Notes: generated by a model not told the origin, from the letters alone. A stretch of DNA of 64,000 bases from Bradyrhizobium sp. 186 (GCF_023101685.1 NZ_CP082164.1:1426001-1490000); one strand, 5' to 3'; counted from the first letter of the stretch, positions 1 to 9,914 are shown. Numbers and translations: made by a program.

Positions 1-926
1 CCGGCGCGCTGGCCGGCTTCTTCTCCTTCGGCTTCGTCGCCGCCGCCTTGCTCGGCTACTTCATCGTTCCCGCCTATGAGAACGGCTGGCGCATCGTGCT
101 GGTCATCACGGCCATGCCGGTCGTCATGCTCCTGTGGTGGCGCAGGGCCTTGCCGGAATCGCCGCGTTGGCTCGAGAGCCGGGGACGCGGGAAGGAAGCC
201 GAAGCCACCCTGGACGGCATCGAGGCGGGCTTTGCGCGCGAGGGCCATGTCCTGCCGCAGCCGGTCGTCGAAGCCACAGCACCCGCCGGGACTGCCGGAA
301 CGCTGCTCGCCAATTTCGCAGCTCTCTTGGCAGGCCGGCAGGCGCGCATCACCATCATGACCTGGATCATGTGGCTTGCGATCACCTTCAGCTATTATTC
401 GTTCTTCGTCTGGATCCCCGGCCTTCTGGTCCAGAACGGCATGAGCATCACCAAGAGCTTCGCCTACTCGATCGCGATCTACTGCGCGCAGATCCCCGGC
501 TATTTCAGCGCCGCCTGGTTCAACGAGCGCATCGGCCGGCAGGCGACGATCGCGACCTACATGGTGCTCGGCGGCGTCAGTGCGCTCGGGCTCGCCTTCG
601 CGCAGGGCGACCAGCAGATCATGCTAGCGGGAATCTTGCTGTCCTTCTTCATGAACGGCACCTATGCGGGCGTCTATGCCTACACGGCCGAGGTGTTTCC
701 GACGGCGGTGAGAACCACCGGCGCCGGGCTTGCCTCCGCGATCGGCCGCATCGGTGCGATCGTGTCGCCGATCCTGGTCGGCTACCTCTATCCCAATTTC
801 GGCTTCGCCGGCGTGTTCGGCCTTACCACCAGCGTGTTGCTGTTAGGCGCGCTCACCGTGGTGCTGATGGGGGTGCCGACGCGCGGCCGTTCGCTGGAAG
901 AGATTGCGGCCGGTGAAGTCGCATGA
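1..926 (+). CDS. MFS transporter, 3' part (cut by the window edge)
   Basis: C-terminal part of a major facilitator superfamily permease. The reading frame is open from the first bases of the window, so the true start lies outside. The visible part has about eight hydrophobic segments. It carries the loop motif PESPRWL near the end of the first half, typical of sugar-porter and metabolite:H+ symporter branches of MFS, and a central hydrophilic loop before the second six-helix half. The stop overlaps the start of the next gene (ATGA), so it is probably translationally coupled to the GAF protein and, 17 bp later, the amidohydrolase. The substrate cannot be read from the sequence. Confidence 0.85.
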   Translation, partial: GALAGFFSFGFVAAALLGYFIVPAYENGWRIVLVITAMPVVMLLWWRRALPESPRWLESRGRGKEAEATLDGIEAGFAREGHVLPQPVVEATAPAGTAGTLLANFAALLAGRQARITIMTWIMWLAITFSYYSFFVWIPGLLVQNGMSITKSFAYSIAIYCAQIPGYFSAAWFNERIGRQATIATYMVLGGVSALGLAFAQGDQQIMLAGILLSFFMNGTYAGVYAYTAEVFPTAVRTTGAGLASAIGRIGAIVSPILVGYLYPNFGFAGVFGLTTSVLLLGALTVVLMGVPTRGRSLEEIAAGEVA

Positions 927-1420
927 TTCGGACGAAACACCGCGCCGATCCCTGGCTCTGCGCCGTCGCGGCCGCGCAGGGCGGGCCGGATCAGCCGGAT
1001 GCGCTGTTCGCGGCGCTCGACGAAGCCTTGAAGTCGGTGATCGGGCACAAGCTGTTCACGATCCTGACCTATGACGGCGACAGCGGCGAAGCGGCGCGCC
1101 TCTATTCCAATCTTCCCGGACCCTATCCCGCGGGTGGACGCAAGCGCTTGGCGCCGGGCCCGTGGACCGAGGCCGTTCTCGACCGCGGCGAAGCCTATAT
1201 CGGCCGAACAAAGGACGATCTGCGCACGGTGTTTTCCGACCACGAGCTGATCGCCTCGCTCGGCTGCGAGAGCGTGCTCAACATGCCCGTGCGCTGGTGC
1301 GGGCGCACGCGCGGCTCGCTCAACCTGCTTCATGAGGCGCGCTGGTATGGCGAGGACGACGTCGCCGCGTGTCTCCCGTTCGCCCAGCTCGCCTTGCCCG
1401 CGCTGCTCACATCGTCCTGA
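923..1420 (+). CDS. GAF domain-containing protein
   Basis: A 165-residue single-domain protein resembling stand-alone GAF domains. The body has the GAF-like pattern of a helix with an LDEAL segment, a strand HKLFTILTYD, and a late LNMPVRW strand followed by GSLNLLHE. There is no attached kinase, cyclase or HTH region. The start overlaps the upstream MFS stop by four bases, suggesting one operon with the permease and the downstream amidohydrolase. Stand-alone GAF proteins often bind small ligands, so a ligand-sensing accessory role to the transporter is possible, but this is inference. Confidence 0.75.
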   Translation: MIRTKHRADPWLCAVAAAQGGPDQPDALFAALDEALKSVIGHKLFTILTYDGDSGEAARLYSNLPGPYPAGGRKRLAPGPWTEAVLDRGEAYIGRTKDDLRTVFSDHELIASLGCESVLNMPVRWCGRTRGSLNLLHEARWYGEDDVAACLPFAQLALPALLTSS

Positions 1421-1437
1421 CCAGACAGGAAGCCGCC

Positions 1438-2685
1438 ATGTCCAGTGTGCTCTTTGAGAACGCCAATCTGCTTGATCCGCTTCAGCCGGACTTGCTGGAG
1501 GGCTATCACGTGCTGGTCGAGGACAATCTGATCAAGGAGGTCTCGGACCGGCCGTTGCAGGCGTCGGCGGGCAGGACCATCGATCTGAAGGGCAAGACGC
1601 TGATGCCCGGCCTGATCGACCTGCATGTGCACGCGATTGCCGTCGAGCTCAATCTGGCGCAGCAGGTGCGCATGCCAAACGTGCTGGTGACGCTGCGCTC
1701 GACGCTGCTGTTGCGCGGCATGCTGCGGCGAGGTTTTACGACCGTCCGCGACGCCGGCGGCGCCGGCCATGCGCTGAAGCAGGCGATCGAGACCGGCCTG
1801 ACTGATGGTCCGCGGCTGTTCGTCTCCGGCCGCGCGCTCAGCCAGACCGGTGGGCACGGCGACATGCGGTCGCGCTCGGATTACCTCGCCAGCGACGCGC
1901 CCTGTCCCTGCTGCGTGCGCGTCGGCGCGCTGGCGCGCGTCGCCGACGGTGTCGACGGCGTGCGCAAGGCGGCGCGCGAGGAGCTCCAGATGGGCGCCGA
2001 CCAGATCAAGATCATGGCCTCCGGCGGCGTCGCATCGCCGACCGATCCGGTCGGCGCCTTCGGCTACTCCGAGGACGAGATCCGCGCCATCGTCGAGGAG
2101 GCGCAGGGCCGCCAGACCTATGTGCTTGCCCATGCCTACACCGCCGCGGCGATCGCGCGTGCGGTCCGCTGCGGCGTTCGCACCATCGAGCACGGCAACC
2201 TCGTCGACGAGCCGACCGCGCGCCTCATGGCCGAGCAGGGCGCCTATGTGGTGCCGACGCTTGTTACCTATGAAGCTCTGGCCAACGAGGGCGCCCAGTA
2301 CGGCCTGCCGCCCGAAAGCGTGGCCAAGATCGCTGACGTGCGCGACGCCGGCCTGCGCTCGCTCGAGATCTATCGCAAGGCCGGGGTGAAGATGGGTTTT
2401 GGCAGCGATCTGCTTGGACCGTCCCAGCGCCTCCAGAGCAACGAATTCCGCATCCGCGCCGAAATTCTCGGAGCGCGCGAGACCATCGCCAGCTCGACCG
2501 TGATCGGTGCCGAGGTACTCGGCATGGAGGGCAAGCTCGGCCGAATCGTGCCCGAAGCTTTTGCGGACCTGCTGGTGGTCGAAGGCAACCCGCTGCGTGA
2601 CGTTACGTGCCTGCTCGGTCAGGGCGAGCGCATTCCGCTGGTGATGAAAGCGGGCAAGTTCCAGTTCGACAGGCTGGCCGCGTAG
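1438..2685 (+). CDS. metal-dependent amidohydrolase (imidazolonepropionase / Xaa-Pro dipeptidase-like)
   Basis: A 415-residue amidohydrolase-superfamily hydrolase. The metal-binding HxH lies at His63/His65 within PGLIDLHVH. A likely carboxylated Lys sits near residue 191 in QIKIMASGG, His near 232 (LAHAYT) and 252 (IEHGN), and the final Asp near 324 (GFGSD). This layout matches the COG1228 group, which opens cyclic amides or cleaves dipeptides. An in-frame extension begins at 1369, but the ATG at 1438 is preferred because AGGA precedes it and the family begins there. It lies 17 bp after the GAF gene and probably belongs to the MFS-GAF operon, so its substrate may be what the permease imports. 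Confidence 0.87.
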   Translation: MSSVLFENANLLDPLQPDLLEGYHVLVEDNLIKEVSDRPLQASAGRTIDLKGKTLMPGLIDLHVHAIAVELNLAQQVRMPNVLVTLRSTLLLRGMLRRGFTTVRDAGGAGHALKQAIETGLTDGPRLFVSGRALSQTGGHGDMRSRSDYLASDAPCPCCVRVGALARVADGVDGVRKAAREELQMGADQIKIMASGGVASPTDPVGAFGYSEDEIRAIVEEAQGRQTYVLAHAYTAAAIARAVRCGVRTIEHGNLVDEPTARLMAEQGAYVVPTLVTYEALANEGAQYGLPPESVAKIADVRDAGLRSLEIYRKAGVKMGFGSDLLGPSQRLQSNEFRIRAEILGARETIASSTVIGAEVLGMEGKLGRIVPEAFADLLVVEGNPLRDVTCLLGQGERIPLVMKAGKFQFDRLAA

Positions 2686-2820
2686 TTGCGTCGCGCCGCG
2701 TCAGATGCCGCTTGATCTCGTGCTTCGGCAGGACTAATTGCCGGCTCTCAATCAGGACATTCGCAGCCATGGATACGACCCCGACCGCAAAGCCGACCTG
2801 CCTTGCTCACGGGGAATTCC

Positions 2821-4425
2821 ATGCCTGCTTCAATCGTCCTGTCCCGCCTGTCGCTGTCCACGCCTGACGGCTGTTCTCTCCTTTCCGACATCGACCTGAC
2901 ATTCAGCGCCGAGCGAACCGGCCTCGTCGGTCGCAATGGCGTTGGAAAATCCATCCTGCTCGCGTCGATCACGAGAGAGCACGTTCCTCAGTCAGGACGC
3001 GTTCTCGTCAACGGAACGGTTGGGCTGTTGCGCCAGGACGCCCAGCTCCCTGCGGCCGCGACGGTGATCGACCTGTTCGGTGCACGACGCGCCCTGGCGC
3101 TATTTCGCCGGGCCGAGCGCGGCGATGCCTCGGCCGACGAAGTCGCCGACGTCGACTGGACTCTCGAAACGCGGCTTGCGTCCGCCCTTGCGCGTGTCGG
3201 GTTCGAACTCGCTCCCGACACGGAGCTGTCCTGCTTGTCGGGCGGCCAGGTCACAAGAGTTCGTCTCGCCGCGCTGGTCTTCGCAGAGCCGAACTTCCTG
3301 CTCCTGGACGAGCCCACCAACAATCTCGATCGGGATGGACGCAGAGCCGTGATTGAGCTGCTCGCCGCCTGGCGCGGCGGCGCGATCGTCGTCAGCCATG
3401 ACCGGGATCTGCTCGAGACGATGGACGCCATCGTCGAGCTGACGTCGCTTGGAGCCTCGCGATATGGCGGCAACTGGAGCAGGTACCGCGAACAGAAGTC
3501 CGTCGAACTCGATGCTATCAGGCACGATCTCGCCCATGCCGAGAAGCGTCTGCTCGAGATCGGCAGCAGTGCGCAGGAAGCAGCCGAAAGGAAAGCGCGC
3601 AAGGACAGCGGCGGAAAGAAGAAACGCGCCAAGGGCGACATGCCGCGCATTCTGGCCGGTGCGCGCAGGGATCGCAGCGAGGATAGCGGCGGAAAGAATG
3701 CGCAGATCGCCGAGAGGCGGCGCGTCAACGCGCTTGACGCGGTCGATACTGCGCGTCGGCGCATCGAGATTCTTCAGCCGCTATCCGTTAAACTGCCCTC
3801 GACGCATCTGCCTGCGGGACGGGAGATGGTTTGGTTCGATCAGGTCCGCGCGGGCTATCGGCCGGAGCGGCCGGTCTTGCGCGATCTATCGCTCTCGATC
3901 ATCGGGCCGGAGCGCGTAGCAATTGTCGGGCCGAACGGCTCGGGCAAGACCACGCTGCTGAAGCTCATTGCCGGAGAGATGCATCCTGTTGCGGGCACCG
4001 TGCGGGTCAAGCCCGGTTTCGAGCTGTTCGACCAGAAGGTCAGCCTGCTCGATCCCGCGGTCTCCATCCTGGACAATTTTGGGCGCCTCAATCCAGGGGC
4101 GGGTGCGAATGAGTGCCACGCCGCCCTGGCTCGCTTCATGTTTCGCGCCGATGCGGCCCTGCAGATTGTCGGGAGCCTGAGCGGCGGTCAATTGTTTCGC
4201 GCAGGTCTCGCCTGCGTGTTGGGCGGGTCGACGCCGCCATCTCTGCTGATCCTGGATGAGCCGACCAATCATCTGGATATCGAGTCCATCGAAGCCGTCG
4301 AAGCAGGACTGCGGGCCTATGACGGCGCGCTGCTCGTCGTCAGTCATGATGAGGCGTTCTTGCGGGCAATAGGGATTACGCGCCGGCTCGATCTCGCCGA
4401 CCAAGCAGATTGTTCGGCCGGATAG
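2821..4425 (+). CDS. ABC-F family ATP-binding cassette ATPase
   Basis: A 534-residue soluble protein with two ABC ATPase domains and no membrane segments, as in the ABC-F family (ribosome-associated translation factors or resistance proteins). The first Walker A is GRNGVGKS (residues 37-44), with signature LSGGQVTRVRL and Walker B LLLDEPTNN. The second Walker A is GPNGSGKT near residue 370, with signature LSGGQLFRAGL and Walker B LILDEPTNHLD. A charged linker rich in Lys, Arg and Glu lies between the domains (about residues 240-330). The start at 2821 is chosen over an upstream TTG at 2803 because a GGGGA element precedes it. Confidence 0.9.
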   Translation: MPASIVLSRLSLSTPDGCSLLSDIDLTFSAERTGLVGRNGVGKSILLASITREHVPQSGRVLVNGTVGLLRQDAQLPAAATVIDLFGARRALALFRRAERGDASADEVADVDWTLETRLASALARVGFELAPDTELSCLSGGQVTRVRLAALVFAEPNFLLLDEPTNNLDRDGRRAVIELLAAWRGGAIVVSHDRDLLETMDAIVELTSLGASRYGGNWSRYREQKSVELDAIRHDLAHAEKRLLEIGSSAQEAAERKARKDSGGKKKRAKGDMPRILAGARRDRSEDSGGKNAQIAERRRVNALDAVDTARRRIEILQPLSVKLPSTHLPAGREMVWFDQVRAGYRPERPVLRDLSLSIIGPERVAIVGPNGSGKTTLLKLIAGEMHPVAGTVRVKPGFELFDQKVSLLDPAVSILDNFGRLNPGAGANECHAALARFMFRADAALQIVGSLSGGQLFRAGLACVLGGSTPPSLLILDEPTNHLDIESIEAVEAGLRAYDGALLVVSHDEAFLRAIGITRRLDLADQADCSAG

Positions 4426-4524
4426 AACTATGATGCCGGTCGGGGGCAGATGATCTTTCGCCCTGGAAGGAGCAAATCCATCCGTGTCAGCCCGCCAACG
4501 CGGCGCGGAACCACGGAGAAGGCA

Positions 4525-5265
4525 ATGTCCAACGCAAACGGAAAAGTCGCTGTTGTCACCGGTGGCTCGCGCGGCATCGGCGCCGTGATCGCCGATCGGC
4601 TCGCCGGTGACGGCTTTGCGGTCGTCATCAATTATGTGGGCAGTGCTGCGGAGGCGGAAGCGCTGGCCAGCAAGATCAAGCAGGCCAATGGCCGCGCGAT
4701 CGCCGCGCAGGCCGACGTCAGCGACGCGGGTGCGGTGGAACGCATGTTCGATACGGCGGAGGCCGCGTTCGGCGGCGTCGACGTGCTGGTCAACAATGCG
4801 GGCATCATGCGGCTCGCGGCGATCGCCGATGCCGACGAAACCGTCTTCGACAGCCAGATCGCCATCAATCTGAAGGGCACCTTCAATACGTTGCGCGAGG
4901 CCGCGCGCCGGCTGCGCAATGGCGGTCGCATCGTCAATCTATCGTCGAGCCAGGTCGGCCTTCTGTCTCCGACCTATGGCATCTATGCCGCGACCAAGGC
5001 GGCGGCCGAAGCCTTGACGCATGTGCTGGCCAAGGAGCTGCGCGGGCGCAACATCACCGTGAACGCCGTCGCACCGGGACCGACCGCAACAAAGCTCTTC
5101 CTCGATGGCAAGACGAAGGAGGTGATCGATCACCTCAGCAAGCTCGCGCCGCTGGAGCGGCTTGGCCAGCCTTCGGATGTCGCTGGGACGGTCTCGTTCC
5201 TCGTCGGCCCCGACGGCGGCTGGATCAACGGCCAGGTGCTGCGCGCCAATGGCGGGATCATCTGA
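4525..5265 (+). CDS. SDR family oxidoreductase
   Basis: A 246-residue classical short-chain dehydrogenase/reductase. It shows the cofactor motif TGGSRGIG near residues 13-20, NNAGIM, the catalytic Ser in LSSSQ, and the YxxxK pair in YAATKAA. The motif INYVGSA after beta-strand 2 lacks an acidic residue, which favours NADPH over NADH. The start is the ATG after GGAGAAGG; the upstream open stretch from 4450 is not needed. It stands alone between the ABC-F gene and the opposing dctA, and the substrate is unknown. Confidence 0.88.
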   Translation: MSNANGKVAVVTGGSRGIGAVIADRLAGDGFAVVINYVGSAAEAEALASKIKQANGRAIAAQADVSDAGAVERMFDTAEAAFGGVDVLVNNAGIMRLAAIADADETVFDSQIAINLKGTFNTLREAARRLRNGGRIVNLSSSQVGLLSPTYGIYAATKAAAEALTHVLAKELRGRNITVNAVAPGPTATKLFLDGKTKEVIDHLSKLAPLERLGQPSDVAGTVSFLVGPDGGWINGQVLRANGGII

Positions 5266-5303
5266 TCCCCCGGCCGATGGAGGTTGTGGCTGATTTGCGC
5301 GTC

Positions 5304-6638
5304 CTACGTTGACGCACTGCCGCCCGGTTCAAGCGCCTCGCCCATCTCCAGCGGATGGGCCATGGTCTGGTGCAGCGCGTCCCTGTCGAGCTCGCCCTCG
5401 GAGATGCTGATGACGACGCAGGCAACACCGTTGCCGATCAAATTGGTCAGCGCGCGGCATTCGCTCATGAACTTGTCGATGCCGACCAGGATCGCGATCG
5501 ACTGGATCGGAATATCAGGGACGATCGAGAGCGTGGCGGCGAGCGTGATGAAACCGGCGCCGGTCACGCCCGAAGCGCCCTTCGAGGTGATCATGGCGAT
5601 GCCGAGAACACCGAGCTCCTGCCAGATGGTCAGATGCGTGTTGGTCGCCTGCGCCAGGAACAGAGTGGCCAGCGTCATGTAGATGTTGGTGCCGTCGAGG
5701 TTGAAGCTGTAGCCGGTCGGGATGACGAGGCCGACCACCGAGCGCGAGGCGCCGAGATGCTCCATCTTCTGGATCATCTGCGGCAGCACCGTCTCGGACG
5801 AGGAGGTGCCGAGCACGATCAGCAGTTCGTCCTTGATGTAGGCGATGAAACGCAGGATCGAGAAGCCCGAGAGCCGCGCGATTGAACCCAGCACGATCAG
5901 CACGAACAGCATGCTGGTCAAATAAAACGTGCCGATCAGCGCGGCGAGGTTGAGCAGCGAGCCAAGGCCGTAGGCGCCGACGGTGAACGCCATCGCGCCG
6001 AAGGCGCCGATCGGGGCGACGCGCACGATGATGCGGATGATGCCGAAGAACATCTTTGCGGCCTTGTCGACCGCGTCCGCGATCGGCTCGCCGGCCTTGC
6101 CGAGGAAGGCGATGGCGAAGCCCGACAGGATCGAGATCAGGAGCACCTGGAGCAGGTCGCCGCGCGCGACCGCGCCGAAATAGCTGTCGGGGATGATCGC
6201 CATCAGGTGGGCGACGAGGCCCTCTTCCTTCGCCTTGGTGACGTAGGTCGCGACCGACTTCGGATCGATCGTGGACGGATCGATGTTGAAGCCGTGCCCA
6301 GGCTGGAGCACCTCGCCGACGAGCAGGCCGACGGCGAGCGCCACCGTCGAGACCGTCTCGAAATAGATCAGCGACTTCAGTCCGACCCGCCCGACCCGCT
6401 TGAGGTCGCCCATCGAGGAGATGCCGTGCACCACGGTGCAGAAGATCACCGGTGCGATCATCATCTTGATCAGTGCGATGAAACCATCGCCGAGCGGCTT
6501 TAGCGCCTTGCCAAGATCGGGATAGGAATAGCCGATGAGCACTCCGAGTGCGATCGCGATCAGGACCTGGATATAGAGGATCTTGTACCAGGGCTGATGC
6601 CGGCGATGGACGGCTGGCTGGATCGCAATCTGTGTCAT
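5304..6638 (-). CDS. dctA: C4-dicarboxylate:cation symporter DctA
   Basis: A 444-residue inner-membrane transporter of the DAACS (SLC1-like) family, the usual carrier for succinate, fumarate and malate in rhizobia. Recognisable elements are the early [16 protein letters not shown] segment, the serine-rich loop [12 protein letters not shown], and the NLDGTNIYM and [10 protein letters not shown] motifs of the substrate site. The start is set at the ATG at 6638 (MTQIAIQP); an in-frame extension to 6710 would lengthen it beyond known DctA proteins. It is divergent from the NCS2 permease gene. No dctB/dctD pair is in the window and I see no clear sigma-54 promoter upstream. Confidence 0.93.
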   Translation of the reverse strand: MTQIAIQPAVHRRHQPWYKILYIQVLIAIALGVLIGYSYPDLGKALKPLGDGFIALIKMMIAPVIFCTVVHGISSMGDLKRVGRVGLKSLIYFETVSTVALAVGLLVGEVLQPGHGFNIDPSTIDPKSVATYVTKAKEEGLVAHLMAIIPDSYFGAVARGDLLQVLLISILSGFAIAFLGKAGEPIADAVDKAAKMFFGIIRIIVRVAPIGAFGAMAFTVGAYGLGSLLNLAALIGTFYLTSMLFVLIVLGSIARLSGFSILRFIAYIKDELLIVLGTSSSETVLPQMIQKMEHLGASRSVVGLVIPTGYSFNLDGTNIYMTLATLFLAQATNTHLTIWQELGVLGIAMITSKGASGVTGAGFITLAATLSIVPDIPIQSIAILVGIDKFMSECRALTNLIGNGVACVVISISEGELDRDALHQTMAHPLEMGEALEPGGSAST

Positions 6639-6667
6639 ATGGTATGCCCCGGAACGCATTGATCTTG

Positions 6668-6686
6668 CATGATTTACATCATCATG
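6668..6686. promoter_or_regulatory. palindrome between dctA and the NCS2 permease gene
   Basis: CATGAT, seven bases, ATCATG forms a perfect dyad in the 129-bp divergent intergenic region, 30 bp upstream of the dctA start. Its size and position suit a dimeric repressor or activator site. The binding protein is unknown. Confidence 0.4.
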
Positions 6687-6767
6687 TGATGGCCGCCGCA
6701 GAAGCGACAATCACATTTTTGTCGGTTTGCACGAACATCGATCGCTGCACCGCAACTCGGGGGGAAC

Positions 6768-8098
6768 ATGTCGACTGCATCGGGCTCTGAAGAGCAAGCG
6801 CAACGCGATTCTCCAAAACGCTATTTTCCAGATTGGAAACTGAAGACCTCCGGCGTGATCATGCCCGAGGAGCGGCTGCCGCTGGGACAGACGATTGTCG
6901 CCGGCTTCCAGCACGGCGTTGCGATGTCGGGCGGAACCATCATCGCGCCGCTGCTGATGGGCTTCGATCCCAATGTTGCGTTGTTGTTCTCCGGCGTCGG
7001 CACGCTGATCTTCTTCGTGGCCGTCGCGGGACGCGTGCCGAGCTATCTCGGCTCGAGCTTCGCCTTCATCGCCGTCGTCATCGCCGCCACCGGCTATGCC
7101 GGGCACGGATCGAACCCGAACCTGTCGGTCGCGCTCGGCGGGATCATCGGGGCCGACGTGCTGTACGGCGTGATCGCGCTAATCGTGATGTGGTCGGGCC
7201 TCAGTTGGGTCGAGCGATTGATGCCGCCGGTCGTCACCGGCGCCGTGGTCGCAGCCATCGGCCTCAATCTCGCGCCCGTCGCCGTCAAATCGGTGAGCGG
7301 CAGCTCGTTCGATACCTGGATCGGGCTGCTGACCGTGCTGATCATCGGCGTGGTCGCCGTGGCGGCCCCGGGCCTTTGGCGTCGTCTGCCGATCATCCTC
7401 GGTGCGATCGGCGGATATTTGCTGTACTGGCTGCTCGCGAACGGCTTTGGCTTGGGCAAGCCGATCGACTTAGCGCAGCTCTCGGCCGCGTCGTGGATCG
7501 GCCTGCCGAATTTCACCACGCCGAGCTTCCAGGCCGATGCAATTGTTCTGATCGCGCCGGTCGCGATCATCCTCGTCGCCGAGAACCTCGGCCACATCAA
7601 GGCCATCGGCGCGATGACGGGACGAAGCCTCGACGGCTTCCTTGGCCGTGCGCTGTTGGGCGACAGCCTGGCAACGATCGTGTCGGCCTGCGGCGGCGGC
7701 ACAGGTGTTACGACCTATGCCGAGAACATCGGCGTGATGGCGGCGACGAAGGTCTATTCAACGCTGCTGTTTGCCTTTGCGGCCACGGTTCGATCCTGCT
7801 CGGCTTCTCGCCGAAATTCGGCGCGCTGATCCTGTCGATCCCGGGTCCTGTGATCGGCGGCCTCTCTATCGTGCTGTTCGGACTGATCGCCGCGATGGCG
7901 GGCCGGATCTGGGTCGAGAACAAGGTCGACTTCGCAAATCCTGCCAACCTGATCACCGTCGCAGTGGCGTTGACTGCAGGCGCCGGCGACCTCACGCTCA
8001 AGTTCGGTGCGTTCACCATCGGTGGGATCGGCACCGCAACCTTTGGCGCCATCATCCTGTACCAGATCCTGACTTCACTCGCGCGCCGCGCGGAGTGA
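6768..8098 (+). pseudogene. NCS2 family uracil/pyrimidine permease (RutG/UraA-like), frameshifted
   Basis: A nucleobase:cation symporter-2 permease of about 443 residues if restored. The first 340 or so residues (frame starting at the ATG at 6768 after GGGGGGAA) include SGGTIIAPLLMG, LGSSFAF, and the AENLGHIKAIGAMTG and ACGGGTGVTTYAENIGV motifs that bind the base. At about 7788-7792 the frame shifts: a single-base deletion in the ACGGTTCGATCC stretch sends the first frame to a stop at 7829. The remaining three to four helices (from ILLGFSPKFGAL to LARRAE) continue in another frame to 8098. The rest of the coding region is intact, so it is either a very recent inactivation or a sequencing error. 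Confidence 0.83.
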
Positions 8099-8170
8099 AT
8101 CCCAGGGATGCGCTGAGGGATGGAACAAAACACGCCTTCCGTCGATGATGAGGCATTCCGGAGAGAACCC

Positions 8171-9007
8171 ATGCCGCAAACCGATCGCTCAACCCAGTTT
8201 CCCTCGCGCCTTGTCGGCCAATGTGTGCTGGTGACCGGCGCCTCCCAGGGCATCGGCCGCGCCGTGGCCATTCGGCTTGCCCAGGAAGGCGCGACGGTTG
8301 CCATCAACTATTTCGGTCATCCCGAGAAAGCCGAGGAGACGCTCGCGCTCGCACGGACGGCATCGAGCGACCGTGGCCACGGCAGGCTCGATCATTTCAT
8401 CGTCAAGGCCGACGTCGGCAACGAGCAGGAAATCGCCGCGATGTTCGAGACGATCCTGGCGCGCTGGAAGCGACTCGACTGTCTCGTCAACAATGCCGGC
8501 TTCCAGCGGGAATCGCCGAGTGAGGAGCTCGACGTCGAAACCTATCGCCGCATCATCGACGTCAATCTCAATGGCGCCGTGCTCTGCGCGCAGAAGGCGC
8601 TCGCGCATTTCGTCGCGCGCGGCGGAGGCGGCAACATCATCAACTGCTCCAGCGTCCACCAGATCATTCCGAAGCCGGGCTATCTCGCCTATTCGATCAG
8701 CAAGGGCGGCATGGCCAATCTGACGCGCACCTTAGCGCTCGAATTCGCAGGCCGTGGCATTCGCGTCAACGCGGTCGGGCCGGGCGCGATCGATACGCCG
8801 ATCAACGCGGCATGGACCGGCGATCCCGAAAAGCGCGGCGGCGTCACCAGCCACATCCCGCTCGGACGCGTCGGAACACCGGAGGAGATCGCCGCCGTGT
8901 TCGCCTTCCTCGCCTCGGATGATGCGAGCTACATCACCGGGCAGACCATCTACGCCTGTGGAGGCCTGACGTTGTTTCCGGAATTTCGCGAGAACTGGGC
9001 GAGTTAG
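8171..9007 (+). CDS. SDR family oxidoreductase (glucose 1-dehydrogenase-like)
   Basis: A 278-residue classical short-chain dehydrogenase. TGASQGIG binds the cofactor, NNAGF follows, the catalytic Ser is in INCSSVH and YxxxK appears as YSISKGG. The end of the fold reads DDASYITGQTIYACGG, close to glucose/ribitol dehydrogenase-like SDRs. An ATG at 8120 would add 17 residues, but 8171 follows GGAGAG at good spacing and fits the family. It lies 72 bp after the NCS2 permease gene and may share its transcript. Confidence 0.87.
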   Translation: MPQTDRSTQFPSRLVGQCVLVTGASQGIGRAVAIRLAQEGATVAINYFGHPEKAEETLALARTASSDRGHGRLDHFIVKADVGNEQEIAAMFETILARWKRLDCLVNNAGFQRESPSEELDVETYRRIIDVNLNGAVLCAQKALAHFVARGGGGNIINCSSVHQIIPKPGYLAYSISKGGMANLTRTLALEFAGRGIRVNAVGPGAIDTPINAAWTGDPEKRGGVTSHIPLGRVGTPEEIAAVFAFLASDDASYITGQTIYACGGLTLFPEFRENWAS

Positions 9008-9059
9008 TGGGCTTCCTGGCCATCTGGCAAAAGCGGTCGGCGCAGACTACATCTGCGCC

Positions 9060-9866
9060 ATGGCAAAACCCCCGCTCGAAGATTTCGTTGACCGGCACGA
9101 GCGTCTGTTCGTGCTGACCGGGGCCGGCTGTAGCACGAATTCGGGCATCCCCGACTATCGCGACAGCCAAGGCAACTGGAAACGAACCCAGCCGGTCAAC
9201 TTCCAAGCTTTCATGACGGAGGAGCGCACGCGCCAACGCTATTGGGCACGCAGCCTGATCGGATGGCGGCGGTTCGGCCAGGCCCGCCCGAACGACGCAC
9301 ATCACGCGCTCGCCCGTCTCGAGGCGGACGGGCGGTGTGGCATGCTCCTGACCCAGAACGTCGACCGGCTGCATCAATCCGCCGGCCACCGGCAGGTGAT
9401 CGATCTGCATGGCCGGCTCGATCTGGTCCGTTGCATGGGATGCGGCGGGAAGACCCCGCGCAATGAATTCCAGGATGTGCTTGGCCGCGCTAATGCGGGA
9501 TGGCTGGCGCTCGATGCCGCGGATGCGCCCGACGGCGACGCTGATCTGGAGGAGGCGGATTTCTCCTCGTTCGAGGTGCCGGCCTGCGAGTCCTGCGGCG
9601 GCATTCTCAAGCCCGACGTCGTGTTCTTCGGCGAGAACGTGCCCCGCGACGTCGTCTCGACCGCGCAGGATCATCTGGAGCAGGCCGACGCCATGCTGGT
9701 CGTCGGCTCCTCGCTGATGGTCTATTCCGGCTTCCGCTTCGTGCAGACGGCCGCGCGCCGGAAAATTCCGATCGCCGCGGTCAATCTCGGGCGCACCCGT
9801 GCGGACGATCTGCTCACGCTCAAGATCGAGCAGCGCTGCGAAGCGGCGCTTGCATTCCTGCTCTGA
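9060..9866 (+). CDS. NAD-dependent protein deacylase, Sir2 family (class II, SIRT4-like)
   Basis: A 268-residue sirtuin that removes acyl groups from protein lysines using NAD. The NAD-binding GAGCSTNSGIPDYR begins at residue 21. TQNVDRLH and the catalytic His117 in DLHG follow. Zinc is held by Cys125/Cys128 (CMGC) and Cys176/Cys179 (CESC), and VVFFGE lies after the zinc module. The RQRYWARSLIGW stretch after the NAD loop and the Cys in GAGCS resemble class II (SIRT4) rather than CobB-type class III enzymes. The 47-residue spacing between the two Cys pairs is long, with an Asp/Glu-rich insert. Confidence 0.9.
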   Translation: MAKPPLEDFVDRHERLFVLTGAGCSTNSGIPDYRDSQGNWKRTQPVNFQAFMTEERTRQRYWARSLIGWRRFGQARPNDAHHALARLEADGRCGMLLTQNVDRLHQSAGHRQVIDLHGRLDLVRCMGCGGKTPRNEFQDVLGRANAGWLALDAADAPDGDADLEEADFSSFEVPACESCGGILKPDVVFFGENVPRDVVSTAQDHLEQADAMLVVGSSLMVYSGFRFVQTAARRKIPIAAVNLGRTRADDLLTLKIEQRCEAALAFLL

Positions 9867-9886
9867 ATGCGCGCGAGGCGAACACG

Positions 9887-9914
9887 GCTTGCCTATTGCA
9901 GCTTGCCTATTGCA
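9887..9914 (+). repeat. perfect tandem 14-bp duplication
   Basis: GCTTGCCTATTGCA occurs twice head to tail. The second copy runs into a small palindrome, CCTATTGCATAGG. It lies about 110 bp before the hyuA start, in the likely promoter region of the hydantoinase-TRAP operon. Confidence 0.7.

Noticed and set aside
6639..6767. Searched for a sigma-54 promoter (GG-N10-GC) before dctA
   Set aside because: No convincing TGGCAC-N5-TTGC element on the minus strand. dctA may use another promoter here, or the element is too degenerate to call by eye.
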